Source: Corynebacterium aurimucosum ATCC 700975 (lineage in GTDB: Bacteria > Actinomycetota > Actinomycetes > Mycobacteriales > Mycobacteriaceae). From it: DNA of 64,000 nt. The stretch is taken from NCBI RefSeq assembly GCF_007672725.1, contig NZ_VDTC01000007.1, positions 41,255-105,254 on the forward strand, in the 5' to 3' direction. Below the pieces are notes generated by a model. It was not told the DNA's origin, made no database searches, and saw nothing but the letters and a program-made list of their open reading frames with translations. The translations under genes were made by a program, and so were the position numbers. Shown here one piece after another: positions 51,759-61,068 of the stretch; position 1 is the first letter of the stretch; the number at the start of each line of letters is the position of its first letter.

Positions 51759-54569
51759 ATGGAAAAGACTGCTGGACAGGGACCGAACTCAAGTTTAATT
51801 CCGGACCGGACACGTGATTTTTGTCTTAGGGCTGATGGCTGGGCGCGAGAGCGTAGTCCGCAAGCTCAAAGTTTGTGGGCTAAATCAGGTGATGGCACAG
51901 ATTTCTTGACGCTGCCGCAGCATATGGTGGATTCGGCATGCGCTGCCTCTTTCTTGTATAACTCCTGGTTGGCTGCTTCTGTGAAGCGCTATCTTTCAGA
52001 AGGGCTGGGGGTCGATGAGTCTGGGGTTGAGGCGCTATATGTGTGGCTTGCGGGAGTCCATGATGTGGGAAAAGCAATACGCACGTTCCAGCGCCTACTC
52101 CTGGAAAGTGATAAAGCGTATCTCGTGCATGCCGTCTCAGATGCGGGTTTAGATATTGAACTCAGTGTTGATGAGGCCAACTTTGACAAGCTTCCGCATG
52201 GCGTTGCGTCAGGAGAGATTCTATCTCAGTGGTTATGTGCACGAGGTGTTCGTCTCCCAAAAGCTAACGCATTGGCGGCGGTTGTTAACGCACACCACGG
52301 CATCGCGAATAAACCCTCGAGGCAGGTGCGCGAACTTATTGAGGATTACCCCGATCCATGGAAGCGCGTGCACAAAGAACTGCTCGACGCTATGACGGAT
52401 CCCTGTGGTGCTGACTCAGTGATTGAGAAGGTTTGTCGTGGCAACAAGCTGCATCAAGGCGTGGCGGAAATTCTCACTGGGCTCGTGGTGATGGCGGACT
52501 GGATGGCTTCTAATGAGAACGCGTTCACACTGCACGTGAGCGGAACGCAGCTTGAGCGGGTCGAGGCAGCTGCCGCAACTATCGACGTAACGACGCCTTG
52601 GGAACCTGAAAGAGGGGACTGGCGGGATATTGACGCTCACTTTCGGCGCTCGTTTGACTGGCCGGGGGAGTATTGTGCCCGGCCGGTGCAGCGTGCAGTC
52701 GTCGAGGCAGCGCAACAGCTGGAAGGGCCAGCACTTGTTGTCATTGAGGCCGAAACTGGAGTTGGAAAGACTGAAGCAGCCCTTGCTGCTGCAGAAATCC
52801 TGGGGGCTAACAGTGCAGCGCAAGGAGTTTTCTTCGCGGCACCGACCATGGCAACGGCTAATGGGTTGTTGGAGCGCACTATTGAATGGGCCTCGAACAA
52901 TAGCGTTGACTCGGTGAGGAGCATGTACCTTGCGCACTCCAAGAACGATCTTTCGGAGCCGTACCGGCAGCTGAAATTCTCGCAAATTGGCAAGGACTCC
53001 GGCGAAGGCGGCGGAGTTATTGCGTCACAATGGATGTCTGGACGCCGTCTGGGGCTGTTGTCCAATTTTGTGGTCGGCACTGTGGACCAAGTCTTGATGA
53101 TGGCGCTTCAGCAGCGCTTCCACATGCTGCGGCACGTGGGTCTGGCGGGGAAGGTCATCATCTTTGACGAGGTGCATTCTTTCGACGTCTACACCAGTGA
53201 CTACCTCCAAAGAACCATTGAGTGGCTTGGTTATTACGGTGCCAGCGTCATTCTCATGTCAGCGACGCTTCCGCCAGATAAGCGACGTTCACTGGTACAG
53301 GCATACTCCAGCGCACCCTGGCCTGATGAAGAACCTACTGGGTATCCACTGCTTACGCTTGCAACTAGGGATTCCGTGGAGTTTCATTCGGTGCCGCCAA
53401 CGCCAACGAACTTAGAAGCACGCATTGAGTACCTAGACGATGACGCGGAGAAGCTCGTAAGCTTCGCGGATTATTACCTCAATGAAGGCGGCTGCGCACT
53501 CATCATCTGCAACACGATTGCCCGCGCACAAGAGGCATATCGCGTTTTAGAAGGCGTTTACGGCGACGAAGTACAGCTACACCATGCAGGCTTCGTTGCG
53601 TGGGAGCGCGTAGCGAAGGAAGATGGCCTTCGCGAGGAACTCGGACCTGATTCTCACCGGGGAAGTGGGCGTCCGCAGCGCAAGATTGTGATCGCAACCC
53701 AAGTGGCGGAGCAAAGCCTCGATATTGATGCTGATGTTCTTGTCACGGATATCGCACCGATGGATCTCATTATCCAGCGCATCGGACGTTTGCATCGCCA
53801 TGCGCGTCCAGCCACTGATCGACCGGAGAAGCTACAACAGCCACGGGTGATGATTCGAGGACTCCTTAAGCACGAACCCGTCCCTGAGTTTGATTCGGGA
53901 GCGGAGTTTATCTACGGCCAAACCCTGCTCCTATCGACGTATGCGATGCTTCCAGAACTCTTTCGACGCCCCGACGATATTGAAGGACTTGTCCGAGCAG
54001 CATATGACAAGAACTTTATGCCGCCGGAGGAGTGGGAAGAGGCGTGGGAGAACGCAAAAAATGACAGCGATTCGACCGAAGATAGAGCTCATACCCGATC
54101 ATCGACGCATCAGCTGCCGCGCCCGTGGCCCCGCGTCAAATACCACGATCTTTTCCAACAACTCATTAGCGATGACGCAGCATCGGGAGATGAACGCGGA
54201 GCTACTCAAGTCCGAGATGCTGAACCTTCGGTGGAAGTCATTCCAATTAGGAGCACTGAATACGGCTATCAGCCGTGGGGCTTTGAGGAAGAAGTACTTG
54301 ATGGCACCGAGCTGTCCTACAACGTTGCGTTCCATTTGGCTTCGAGCACGGTCCGTCTACCGACTCGTTTGACGAGGTGGGAATCTGATTTTGAGGCGGT
54401 CGTCAGCACTTTGGAAGAAGCTACGCCGGCACAATGGCGTTCGCATTTCCTTCTAAGGGGACAACTGGCATTGCTGCTCGACGATTCTGACACCGCACAG
54501 CTTGGGCGGTTTACCGTGACTTATTCCTCCGAGCTGGGTATCGAAATTCTTAGCGATGGAGGAGAGTGA
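51759..54569 (+). CDS. cas3: CRISPR-associated helicase-nuclease Cas3 (type I-E)
   Basis: 936 residues. It unwinds and degrades DNA marked by Cascade. The HD nuclease has LAGVHDVGKAIRTFQR near residue 100 and NAHHG further on. The helicase has Walker A EAETGVGKTEAAL (about 332), DEVH in IIFDEVHSFD (about 468) and motif VI QRIGRLHRH (about 672). I chose the ATG at 51759 because GAAGGA ends 5 nt before it; the ATG at 51753 lies inside that site. It is first in the cas operon and its promoter carries the predicted self-target. Base composition is less GC-rich than the housekeeping genes, in line with horizontal acquisition. Confidence 0.96.
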   Translation: MEKTAGQGPNSSLIPDRTRDFCLRADGWARERSPQAQSLWAKSGDGTDFLTLPQHMVDSACAASFLYNSWLAASVKRYLSEGLGVDESGVEALYVWLAGVHDVGKAIRTFQRLLLESDKAYLVHAVSDAGLDIELSVDEANFDKLPHGVASGEILSQWLCARGVRLPKANALAAVVNAHHGIANKPSRQVRELIEDYPDPWKRVHKELLDAMTDPCGADSVIEKVCRGNKLHQGVAEILTGLVVMADWMASNENAFTLHVSGTQLERVEAAAATIDVTTPWEPERGDWRDIDAHFRRSFDWPGEYCARPVQRAVVEAAQQLEGPALVVIEAETGVGKTEAALAAAEILGANSAAQGVFFAAPTMATANGLLERTIEWASNNSVDSVRSMYLAHSKNDLSEPYRQLKFSQIGKDSGEGGGVIASQWMSGRRLGLLSNFVVGTVDQVLMMALQQRFHMLRHVGLAGKVIIFDEVHSFDVYTSDYLQRTIEWLGYYGASVILMSATLPPDKRRSLVQAYSSAPWPDEEPTGYPLLTLATRDSVEFHSVPPTPTNLEARIEYLDDDAEKLVSFADYYLNEGGCALIICNTIARAQEAYRVLEGVYGDEVQLHHAGFVAWERVAKEDGLREELGPDSHRGSGRPQRKIVIATQVAEQSLDIDADVLVTDIAPMDLIIQRIGRLHRHARPATDRPEKLQQPRVMIRGLLKHEPVPEFDSGAEFIYGQTLLLSTYAMLPELFRRPDDIEGLVRAAYDKNFMPPEEWEEAWENAKNDSDSTEDRAHTRSSTHQLPRPWPRVKYHDLFQQLISDDAASGDERGATQVRDAEPSVEVIPIRSTEYGYQPWGFEEEVLDGTELSYNVAFHLASSTVRLPTRLTRWESDFEAVVSTLEEATPAQWRSHFLLRGQLALLLDDSDTAQLGRFTVTYSSELGIEILSDGGE

Positions 54570-54677
54570 ATGTCCGTCGCCCTTTGTACTCTGAGGGCAC
54601 CTCCTCTCAGAGGCTCCTCTACGAGAATCAACAACCCACAACAAGACAAAGAAAGGAGGCGAAAGAAGAATGACTGA
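54570..54677 (+). CDS. Possible 35-residue leader ORF between cas3 and cas8e
   Basis: The ATG directly follows the cas3 stop (TGAATG) and is preceded by GGAGGAG inside the end of cas3. The frame closes 8 nt inside cas8e (ATGACTGA). The peptide has a very basic tail (DKERRRKKND) and uses AGA/AGG arginine codons five times, partly because the cas8e ribosome-binding site AAAGGAGG lies in it. It may simply couple translation from cas3 to cas8e. A 7-bp hairpin (54589-54612) sits inside. No homologue known to me. Confidence 0.3.
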   Translation: MSVALCTLRAPPLRGSSTRINNPQQDKERRRKKND

Positions 54678-56415
54678 CACCTCAACGTTTAACCTTCTCG
54701 ATGAGCCATGGATCAAGTGCATGGATGGTACCAACCAGCCTGTAACCCTGAGCATCCGCGATATCTTTTCTGGCCGCGGTGACGCTTACAAAGTCGTTGG
54801 TGACTCACCAACTCAGGACTACGCGGTGCTTCGTGTGCTGCTGGCCATTTTTTGGCGGGCGCATGCTCTAGATCTTGTGGAGAGTTACGCGGGCAATAAT
54901 TGGGAAGACTTTGATTGGCCGGAATGGTTCGATGATCTGCGTGATCAGCTTGTAAACGAGAAGCGTGATGACGCGGTCCTTGACTACCTTGATGGCCTTG
55001 AAGATCGGTTCGATCTTCTTTCACCGATTGCTCCCTTCATGCAAGTCGCGGACTTGCATACGAAGTCAGGAGCCACAAAACCTGTAGCCTTCATTGTTCC
55101 GGAAGCTGCTGATGACTTCTTCACCATGCGTACAGCGGAAGGACGAGAATCTCTCGCTCTCGATGAGGCCGCTAGATGGCTGATCCATGCGCAGGCATTC
55201 GATTACTCGGGAATCAAGTCGGGTGCGGAAGGAGATCCCCGCGTTAAAGGCGGACGAGGCTACCCCATCGGAACTGGTTGGACCGGACGCACTGGCGGCA
55301 CGATTGTCCTAGGCGAAGGTGGGATTCTTGAGACTCTGATTCTCAATACCCCGCCGTCAGCGGTCTTGGATTCCCAAGAGGGAGGAGCTGTGAGCGCGGA
55401 TATTCCCGTCTGGGAACGTGACCCCGACACCGCAGCGCAGCGACCGGGATCAAGCGATGACATAGGCGCCGTCCCACACGGTGCGGTCGATCTTGCGACC
55501 TGGCAGGCACGGCGTATTCGCCTCTTCTTTGAAGGCGACCGCGCGGTTCAAGTATTGGTCTCGAACGGCGACCGTATTCCAGATGCAGGAAAGAACGTCA
55601 TGGGCGATCCCATGACCCCTTACCGCTACAGTCCGAATCAATCGAAGAAGGGGACACCTGCATATTATGCTCGCCCCTATGACCCGACTCGGACAATGTG
55701 GCGAGCACTCGATGCACTGATCGCATTGGAGGATGACCCCGGATTCGATAGTGGCAAGAACAAAGCTCCGAAGCGACCGAGAAATCTCTCCAACCTGGCG
55801 GCTCTCGAAGCGGATGGGTACTTGAACAAGAGCCTTCTCGATCTCGCATTGGTGTCGATGGAGTACGGCCCGCAGGAGTCGTCCGTGGCCTCGACGTTTA
55901 TCGCCACGATAGGTTTGCCACTCGTCGTACTGCGTGCCGATGAAACTGGACGCAAGGTGCGCAATGCCGTACGTACCTCCGCTGAGAAAACTGGCAAAGC
56001 TGCAATCAGCCTCGGCTGGTTTGCCGGTCAGTTGCTCGTCGCCGCTGGCGGTGACTATGAATTCGGAAGCAGTACTGCTGACCGTTTCTATGCTCGTCTT
56101 GAACCGCTCTTCCTGACATGGATGGCAGGGTTGAGCTCTGACAACGCTGAGGAATGGCAGATTGATTGGCAAAAGCAGGTCCGCGAACAGGTGCTTCGTG
56201 ATGCCCGCGAACTTCTTCGTGGTGCTGGAACAAAGGCCATCGTGGGCAGAGAAGTCGACGCCGGAGACAGCGGCAAGGGACGAATAGTTTCAGCCGGCTC
56301 GCTCTACCGACAACTGCATCGAAGGCTCGATAAAGACCTACCGTTGACGGCTTCTCTCACCATCCCAGACACAGGTGCCTTTGGAAACTCACACGAGGAT
56401 GACTCCGATGACTAA
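54670..56415 (+). CDS. cas8e: Cascade large subunit Cas8e (Cse1/CasA)
   Basis: 581 residues. The large subunit reads the PAM and recruits Cas3. The opening FNLLDEPWIKCMDGTNQPVTLSIRDIF is the typical Cse1 N-terminus, and GGRGYPIGTGWTGRTGGTIVLGEGGILETLI near residue 197 is another conserved block. The C-terminal helical bundle is present. An AAAGGAGG site lies 10 nt before the ATG. Its 3' end overlaps cse2 by 8 bp. Confidence 0.95.
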   Translation: MTDTSTFNLLDEPWIKCMDGTNQPVTLSIRDIFSGRGDAYKVVGDSPTQDYAVLRVLLAIFWRAHALDLVESYAGNNWEDFDWPEWFDDLRDQLVNEKRDDAVLDYLDGLEDRFDLLSPIAPFMQVADLHTKSGATKPVAFIVPEAADDFFTMRTAEGRESLALDEAARWLIHAQAFDYSGIKSGAEGDPRVKGGRGYPIGTGWTGRTGGTIVLGEGGILETLILNTPPSAVLDSQEGGAVSADIPVWERDPDTAAQRPGSSDDIGAVPHGAVDLATWQARRIRLFFEGDRAVQVLVSNGDRIPDAGKNVMGDPMTPYRYSPNQSKKGTPAYYARPYDPTRTMWRALDALIALEDDPGFDSGKNKAPKRPRNLSNLAALEADGYLNKSLLDLALVSMEYGPQESSVASTFIATIGLPLVVLRADETGRKVRNAVRTSAEKTGKAAISLGWFAGQLLVAAGGDYEFGSSTADRFYARLEPLFLTWMAGLSSDNAEEWQIDWQKQVREQVLRDARELLRGAGTKAIVGREVDAGDSGKGRIVSAGSLYRQLHRRLDKDLPLTASLTIPDTGAFGNSHEDDSDD

Positions 56416-57076
56416 CACTTCAACTAGCACTGATTACCCGAGCACGTCGTCAAGGCCAACCTTGCGCCAAGCAGTTGCTCGGACTGCGAACGACCTTCAG
56501 TTTGCTATCTTGCGCTCGCCAAACCATTCGCAAAGCGCACAGGCACGTGCAACGCTTGCGAGACTTCGCAAGTATGCTTCCGTGCCCCTCAACGACCAAC
56601 CTCTAGCTCTAGAGGAAGTCCTGCTGAGCCTTCATTCGCCTCTTAGCGAGAAGGAACTCGGCAGAGGAAACGCTCCTTCAGCGTCGGAGTCTGCAGCATT
56701 TCATGCCCTCGTCATGTTTGGCATTCACATGCAAAGTGCGACGACTGACGCCCACGTTGAAGGTCAAAGCTTTGCCCATGCATGTGGCCGCTTCTTTGCA
56801 CAGAGCGAATCGCAGTCCACAAAGCCCCGCTTCGATGCCATGCTCGTTTCACGCGATGAAGCATCTCGATTGATCCATATCCGCTCGCTCATCACGCTGC
56901 TTCGCGGCGCAAAGATTGGCTTTGACTATGGGCAATTTGCACAAGACCTCAGAATTCTCAGCGCTCGGACCTCCACCCAAGCTGATCAGAATCGCCGCCA
57001 AGGGGTTCTTTTGAGATGGGGGCGTGACTTTGCCGCTGGTGCTTTTGTCAAGAGCACGAAAGCTACTGAATCCTAA
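56408..57076 (+). CDS. cse2: Cascade small subunit Cse2 (CasB)
   Basis: 222 residues, mostly helical and basic, as expected for the small subunit that stabilises the displaced strand. Recognisable segments are TLARLRKYA in the first helices and ALVMFGIHMQS midway. The start at 56408 gives the usual ATGACTAA overlap with cas8e; upstream in-frame ATGs lie deeper in cas8e. Confidence 0.92.
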   Translation: MTNTSTSTDYPSTSSRPTLRQAVARTANDLQFAILRSPNHSQSAQARATLARLRKYASVPLNDQPLALEEVLLSLHSPLSEKELGRGNAPSASESAAFHALVMFGIHMQSATTDAHVEGQSFAHACGRFFAQSESQSTKPRFDAMLVSRDEASRLIHIRSLITLLRGAKIGFDYGQFAQDLRILSARTSTQADQNRRQGVLLRWGRDFAAGAFVKSTKATES

Positions 57077-57109
57077 ACAACAATCTTGAACTGAAAGGAA
57101 AAGTTCACC

Positions 57110-58264
57110 ATGTCCCTTGTTATTGATATCCACGCACTACAAACCCTGCCGCCGTCTCTGATCAACCGAGACGATACGGGTGCTCCCAAGTCCGCAATTT
57201 TTGGTGGGGTCCCGCGCCAGCGCGTGTCCTCACAATCCTGGAAGCGCGCAATTCGAAACTACTTTGAAAAGAACGTCGATCCTGAGTTCGTGGGGGACCG
57301 CTCAAAGCGCCTGCCAGAGAAGATCGCGAAACTCGTTGAGAACCACGATGGCTGGGATTCTAAGCGCGCTATCAAACAGGTTTCTGATCTTTTCAAGGCC
57401 GCAGGTATTTCGACCGAAGTCGATAGCAAGCGGATCAAGGAACTAGAAAAGTCCGACGCCGAGGACAAAGAGGAGCTCATTAAGGAAGCTAGCTATCCGC
57501 GAACTAAGTACCTCATCTTCTTGAGCCCGCAGCAGATTGATCGCGCAGTCCGAGCGATCGTCGATGCTGACGGAGAGAAGATCAAAAAGGCTGAGGCTAA
57601 AGAGATCCTCGATACGCAGCATTCTGTCGATATGGCGATGTTTGGTCGCATGATTGCTGATGACGCTGCCTTCAATGTTGATGCCGCAGTGCAGGTTGCT
57701 CATGCATTGGGTATCCACAGCAGCGCTCCAGAATTCGACTATTTCACTGCGGTCGATGATCTCGCAGAAGATGGTGAAGAGACGGGTGCTGGGATGATCG
57801 GCACGGTACAAATGATGTCTTCTACCCTGTACCGGTTCGCCACTGTGAACGTAGCTGGCCTTACAAAGAATCTCGACTCCGAAGAGAACGCAAAGCAGGC
57901 TGCGGTTCAGTTTGTCGACGCGTTCATCAAATCCATGCCCACCGGCAAGATCAATTCTTTTGCCAACCACACGCTGCCTGAGCTGGTCTATGTCACAGTG
58001 CGCGATACCCGTCCGGTCAGCCTTGTGACGGCGTTTGAAGAACCTGTCCAAGCCACCGACGACAAGAACTTGCGCTTAGCAGGTGCCGAAGCTCTGGCAA
58101 AGGAAGAAAGGGAGTTTGAGGAGAACTACGGTCTGAAGCCATTGGCTGCATTCGCGGTTGGTGTAAGCGTAGCGCGAGCACCGTTCGCTGACATCGCTGA
58201 GACCGTAACTTTGCCCGAACTAGCGGACCGTCTTGCCGCAGCGTTGAATTCCTCCCAATCCTAG
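57110..58264 (+). CDS. cas7e: Cascade backbone Cas7e (Cse4/CasC)
   Basis: 384 residues. Six copies normally coat the crRNA, each kinking one base out of pairing at every sixth position. The N-terminus VIDIHALQTLPPSLINRDDTGAPKSAIFGG followed by RQRVSSQSWKRAIRNYF is the Cas7e signature. The thumb region (about 60-190) is present. A GAAAGGAAAAG site precedes the ATG. Length is standard. Confidence 0.95.
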   Translation: MSLVIDIHALQTLPPSLINRDDTGAPKSAIFGGVPRQRVSSQSWKRAIRNYFEKNVDPEFVGDRSKRLPEKIAKLVENHDGWDSKRAIKQVSDLFKAAGISTEVDSKRIKELEKSDAEDKEELIKEASYPRTKYLIFLSPQQIDRAVRAIVDADGEKIKKAEAKEILDTQHSVDMAMFGRMIADDAAFNVDAAVQVAHALGIHSSAPEFDYFTAVDDLAEDGEETGAGMIGTVQMMSSTLYRFATVNVAGLTKNLDSEENAKQAAVQFVDAFIKSMPTGKINSFANHTLPELVYVTVRDTRPVSLVTAFEEPVQATDDKNLRLAGAEALAKEEREFEENYGLKPLAAFAVGVSVARAPFADIAETVTLPELADRLAAALNSSQS

Positions 58265-58280
58265 TGAAGGGAGTCCCCTC

Positions 58281-58997
58281 ATGACATCGAGCTTATTACT
58301 GTTGCTCAAGGCCCCCTTGCAGTCTTGGGGCAATGATTCGCGCTATGCGACGCGAACAACCTCGCAGATACCATCGAAATCCGGAGTGCTCGGTATGCTT
58401 GCCGCTGCGGAAGGTCGCCGGCGGACCGACGACATTGAGGACCTCGCCCGTCTTACTTTCGCTGTGCGGGTTGACCAGTCCGGTAGTCTGCTGCGTGATT
58501 ACCAGACCGCACAGAATTGGCAGCGGAATCCAAATGCATCCGCAAAATTGATTACGCGCTATTTCCTCTCTGATGCTGCCTTTGTTGCCGCCATCGAGGC
58601 AGAGGACCGCGGTTTGCTTGAAGGTTTGGCTGAGGCGCTGAACAAACCTGCATTCCCCATTTTCTTGGGACGACGTTCATGTCCGGCACCGCCAAATTTG
58701 GTGCAGGGAATCGACGGCAAACCCGCGGTTGAGTCGCTTCAAGCGCACTCTACGTGGCATGCCACAAAGGAGTACATGAAGACCTGTGGAGAGAAGGTAG
58801 CCCTGCCGATTTATCGCGATGCAAAGCCAGGTGAACTCGGGGAGTCGTTGCAAGACGTGCCCGTGTCGTTCGATCCGAGGCACCGAAAGTACTCCTGGCG
58901 CACGGTTGTTCAACGTGAGCGCGCCATGGTTGATAATCCCTTGGACGCATCGCAGCTACGGCCGGACCCATTCATGGAAGCGGTGATGAACGCGTGA
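58281..58997 (+). CDS. cas5e: Cascade subunit Cas5e (CasD)
   Basis: 238 residues. It caps the 5' handle of the crRNA. LLLLKAPLQSWGNDSRYATRTT and IPSKSGVLGMLAAAEGRRR at the N-terminus are the Cas5e RAMP signature. The gene overlaps cas6e by 4 bp (GTGA), implying coupled translation. Confidence 0.95.
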   Translation: MTSSLLLLLKAPLQSWGNDSRYATRTTSQIPSKSGVLGMLAAAEGRRRTDDIEDLARLTFAVRVDQSGSLLRDYQTAQNWQRNPNASAKLITRYFLSDAAFVAAIEAEDRGLLEGLAEALNKPAFPIFLGRRSCPAPPNLVQGIDGKPAVESLQAHSTWHATKEYMKTCGEKVALPIYRDAKPGELGESLQDVPVSFDPRHRKYSWRTVVQRERAMVDNPLDASQLRPDPFMEAVMNA

Positions 58998-59686
58998 CCA
59001 CGCTAACTAAGATCCTGATCAACCCTCAGTTGCGTCAAGGGCGGAAGCTCCTTACGAATCCACATGCCATGCACGCGGCAGTTAGTGCAGCTTTTCCGCC
59101 GGACATCGATACCGATGAAGCACGCTTGTTATGGCGGATTGATCGAAATAGTCACGAAAACGCTCTTTACATTGTTGGCCCCGAGAAACCGACGGCGTCT
59201 GGAATTGTAGAGCAGGCTGGCTACGACACACGGCCCGCCCAGTCTCTTGATTACACCCGCCTGCTGGGGTCATTGCAGAAGGGGCAGCGCTGGAGGTTTG
59301 AGCTGCTTGCAAACCCAACCTATTCTCAGTCCAACAACGGAAAACGTGGCAAAGTTAAAGCCCACGTTTCAGTAGAGCACCAGCTTGAGTGGCTCTATTC
59401 TCGGGCAGAAAAGGCTGGTTTTGCGTTGGCTCCGCGCGCCAATGACACGGTGCCTGCGAAAGAACGAGCGCGTTGGTCGGTAGAAGATGAAACAGCCATC
59501 GTGGAGAGGCAGACCCTCGATTTCCGCAAAGGCGAAAATCGACGTCACATCCGCATCGTAACGGCCCGCTATCGTGGCACCCTGCAGGTCACAGATTCTG
59601 CGCTCCTCCGCTCCACTCTTACTCACGGTATAGGGCGTGCTCGTGGTTATGGTTGTGGTCTGATGACGTTGGCGGCAGTTTCTTAA
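58994..59686 (+). CDS. cas6e: crRNA endonuclease Cas6e (CasE)
   Basis: 230 residues with two ferredoxin-like folds. It cuts 3' of the repeat hairpin. A His in NPHAMHAAVSAAF near residue 24-28 is a candidate catalytic residue, and the glycine-rich loop GIGRARGYGCGLMTL closes the C-terminus. Its target hairpin (CCCCGC/GCGGGG) occurs in the array and, conserved or slightly altered, in the guide RNA at 51562-51649. The GTG start overlaps cas5e. Confidence 0.94.
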   Translation: MTTLTKILINPQLRQGRKLLTNPHAMHAAVSAAFPPDIDTDEARLLWRIDRNSHENALYIVGPEKPTASGIVEQAGYDTRPAQSLDYTRLLGSLQKGQRWRFELLANPTYSQSNNGKRGKVKAHVSVEHQLEWLYSRAEKAGFALAPRANDTVPAKERARWSVEDETAIVERQTLDFRKGENRRHIRIVTARYRGTLQVTDSALLRSTLTHGIGRARGYGCGLMTLAAVS

Positions 59687-60624
59687 TGGCTACGCCACAT
59701 GAGGTCCCTATCGCACGCCAGGCTTTGGCGCGCGTAGGGGACCGGATCAGTTTTCTTTACGCCGAACGCTGTGTAGTGAATCGTGATGGCAATTCGCTCA
59801 CGATAATGGACCAACGGGGCATTGCTCATCTTCCAGCTACCCAAATCGCAGCTCTTCTATTGGGGCCGGGGACAAAGATTACCTATGCTGCGATGGCCCT
59901 GCTTGGCGACGCTGGCGTAAGCACCGTCTGGGTAGGAGAGCGCGGTGTGCGGTACTACGCACACGGCCGTCCGCCAGCAAAATCAAGCCGCATGGCAGAA
60001 ATCCAAGCGGAGGTAGTCACTCACCAACGCAAGAGATTGAATTGTGCACGTCGCATGTATGCCATGCGCTTTCCAGGTGAGGATGTGTCGGGTTTGACCA
60101 TGGCACAACTACGCGGCCGAGAAGGCGCGAGGATGAAGAAGGTCTATGAAGCGGAATCGAAACGAACCGGAGTCTATTGGAATCGGCGCTCCTATGATCC
60201 AAATGGTTTTGAATCCTCTGACCCGATTAATCAGGCACTGACTGCTGCAAGTGCAGCACTTTACGGAGTAGCTCACGCTGTCATCACTGCTTTAGGGTTC
60301 GTTCCCGCTTTAGGCGTTGTTCACACGGGAACTGACCGCGCCTTTGTTTATGACATCGCTGATTTGTATAAGGCAGAGATTTCAATTCCCGCTGCTTTTG
60401 ATACTGTCGCGGCTGCCAAAGGAAAGCCAACCGTAGAAGTTCGCCGTCACATTCGTGACTACGTTGTTTCACATAGACTCATGCCGCGCATGGTCAAAGA
60501 CCTTAAGTCGCTGTTCGATATCCCTGATGATGAGCTTGTGAGCGATGTCGAACTCATGCTGTGGAGTGAACTCGAAGTCATTGCTTCAGGAGTGAATTGG
60601 GCTGAAGAGGAGACACTTTCGTGA
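59686..60624 (+). CDS. cas1: CRISPR integrase Cas1 (type I-E)
   Basis: 312 residues. With Cas2 it inserts new spacers next to the leader. Candidate metal ligands are the Glu of RGREGARM (about residue 144), the His of GVVHTGTDRAFVYD and the following Asp residues of YDIADLYK. The start overlaps the cas6e stop (TAATG). A GTG-started cas2 overlaps its 3' end by 4 bp. Confidence 0.95.
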   Translation: MATPHEVPIARQALARVGDRISFLYAERCVVNRDGNSLTIMDQRGIAHLPATQIAALLLGPGTKITYAAMALLGDAGVSTVWVGERGVRYYAHGRPPAKSSRMAEIQAEVVTHQRKRLNCARRMYAMRFPGEDVSGLTMAQLRGREGARMKKVYEAESKRTGVYWNRRSYDPNGFESSDPINQALTAASAALYGVAHAVITALGFVPALGVVHTGTDRAFVYDIADLYKAEISIPAAFDTVAAAKGKPTVEVRRHIRDYVVSHRLMPRMVKDLKSLFDIPDDELVSDVELMLWSELEVIASGVNWAEEETLS

Positions 60625-60977
60625 TCGTTCTTGTCGTAACTGCATGCCCCGCTGGGCTTCGGGGCGACTTATCAAAATGGCTGATTGAACTAACATCGGG
60701 CGTCTTTGTCGGCCGCCCTTCCGCACGAATTCGTGACTTGTTGTGGGAGCGAACCGTTGAACTGTGTAAGGACGGAAGAGCATTACTAGTCTATTCGGCA
60801 GCAAACGAACAGGGTTTAGAATTCCGGACTCACCGGCATCATTGGCAGCCACAAGACTTTGATGGTGTCACGCTCATGGTTCGTCCTGCTCCTGGAAGCA
60901 AGAAAATTCAGAACAGGACTGGTTGGTCACAAGCCCGACGGATTCGTTCGGCATACCAGAAACAGAAACGAAAATAG
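60621..60977 (+). CDS. cas2: Cas2 (type I-E)
   Basis: 118 residues with the ferredoxin-like fold VLVVTACPAGLRGDLSKWLIELTSGVFVG typical of Cas2e, and a C-terminal tail of basic residues beyond the core. It forms the structural centre of the Cas1-Cas2 integrase. The start is GTG. It is the last cas gene; the leader and array follow directly. Confidence 0.94.
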   Translation: MIVLVVTACPAGLRGDLSKWLIELTSGVFVGRPSARIRDLLWERTVELCKDGRALLVYSAANEQGLEFRTHRHHWQPQDFDGVTLMVRPAPGSKKIQNRTGWSQARRIRSAYQKQKRK

Positions 60978-61068
60978 CTGAGGAACTCTAGACAGGTTCT
61001 GTGTCTCTTCCGAGAAGAAGCCGTATGTAAACTGAGGGTACGGCTCCTTTATACGCTGCTCAGCAAGT
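60978..61068 (+). promoter_or_regulatory. CRISPR leader
   Basis: 91 bp between cas2 and the first repeat. It holds a short inverted repeat AGACA/TGTCT (60990-61006), a 7-bp stem AGCCGTA (61019-61025) with TACGGCT (61039-61045), and an AT-rich TTTATACG just before the array that may be the -10 of the pre-crRNA. The stem could also end the cas transcript. Confidence 0.7.

Noticed and set aside
50489..61068. Prophage or transposon carrying the CRISPR locus
   Set aside because: No integrase, transposase, terminal repeats or tRNA attachment site is seen. Lower GC in the cas genes hints at transfer, but no borders can be drawn.
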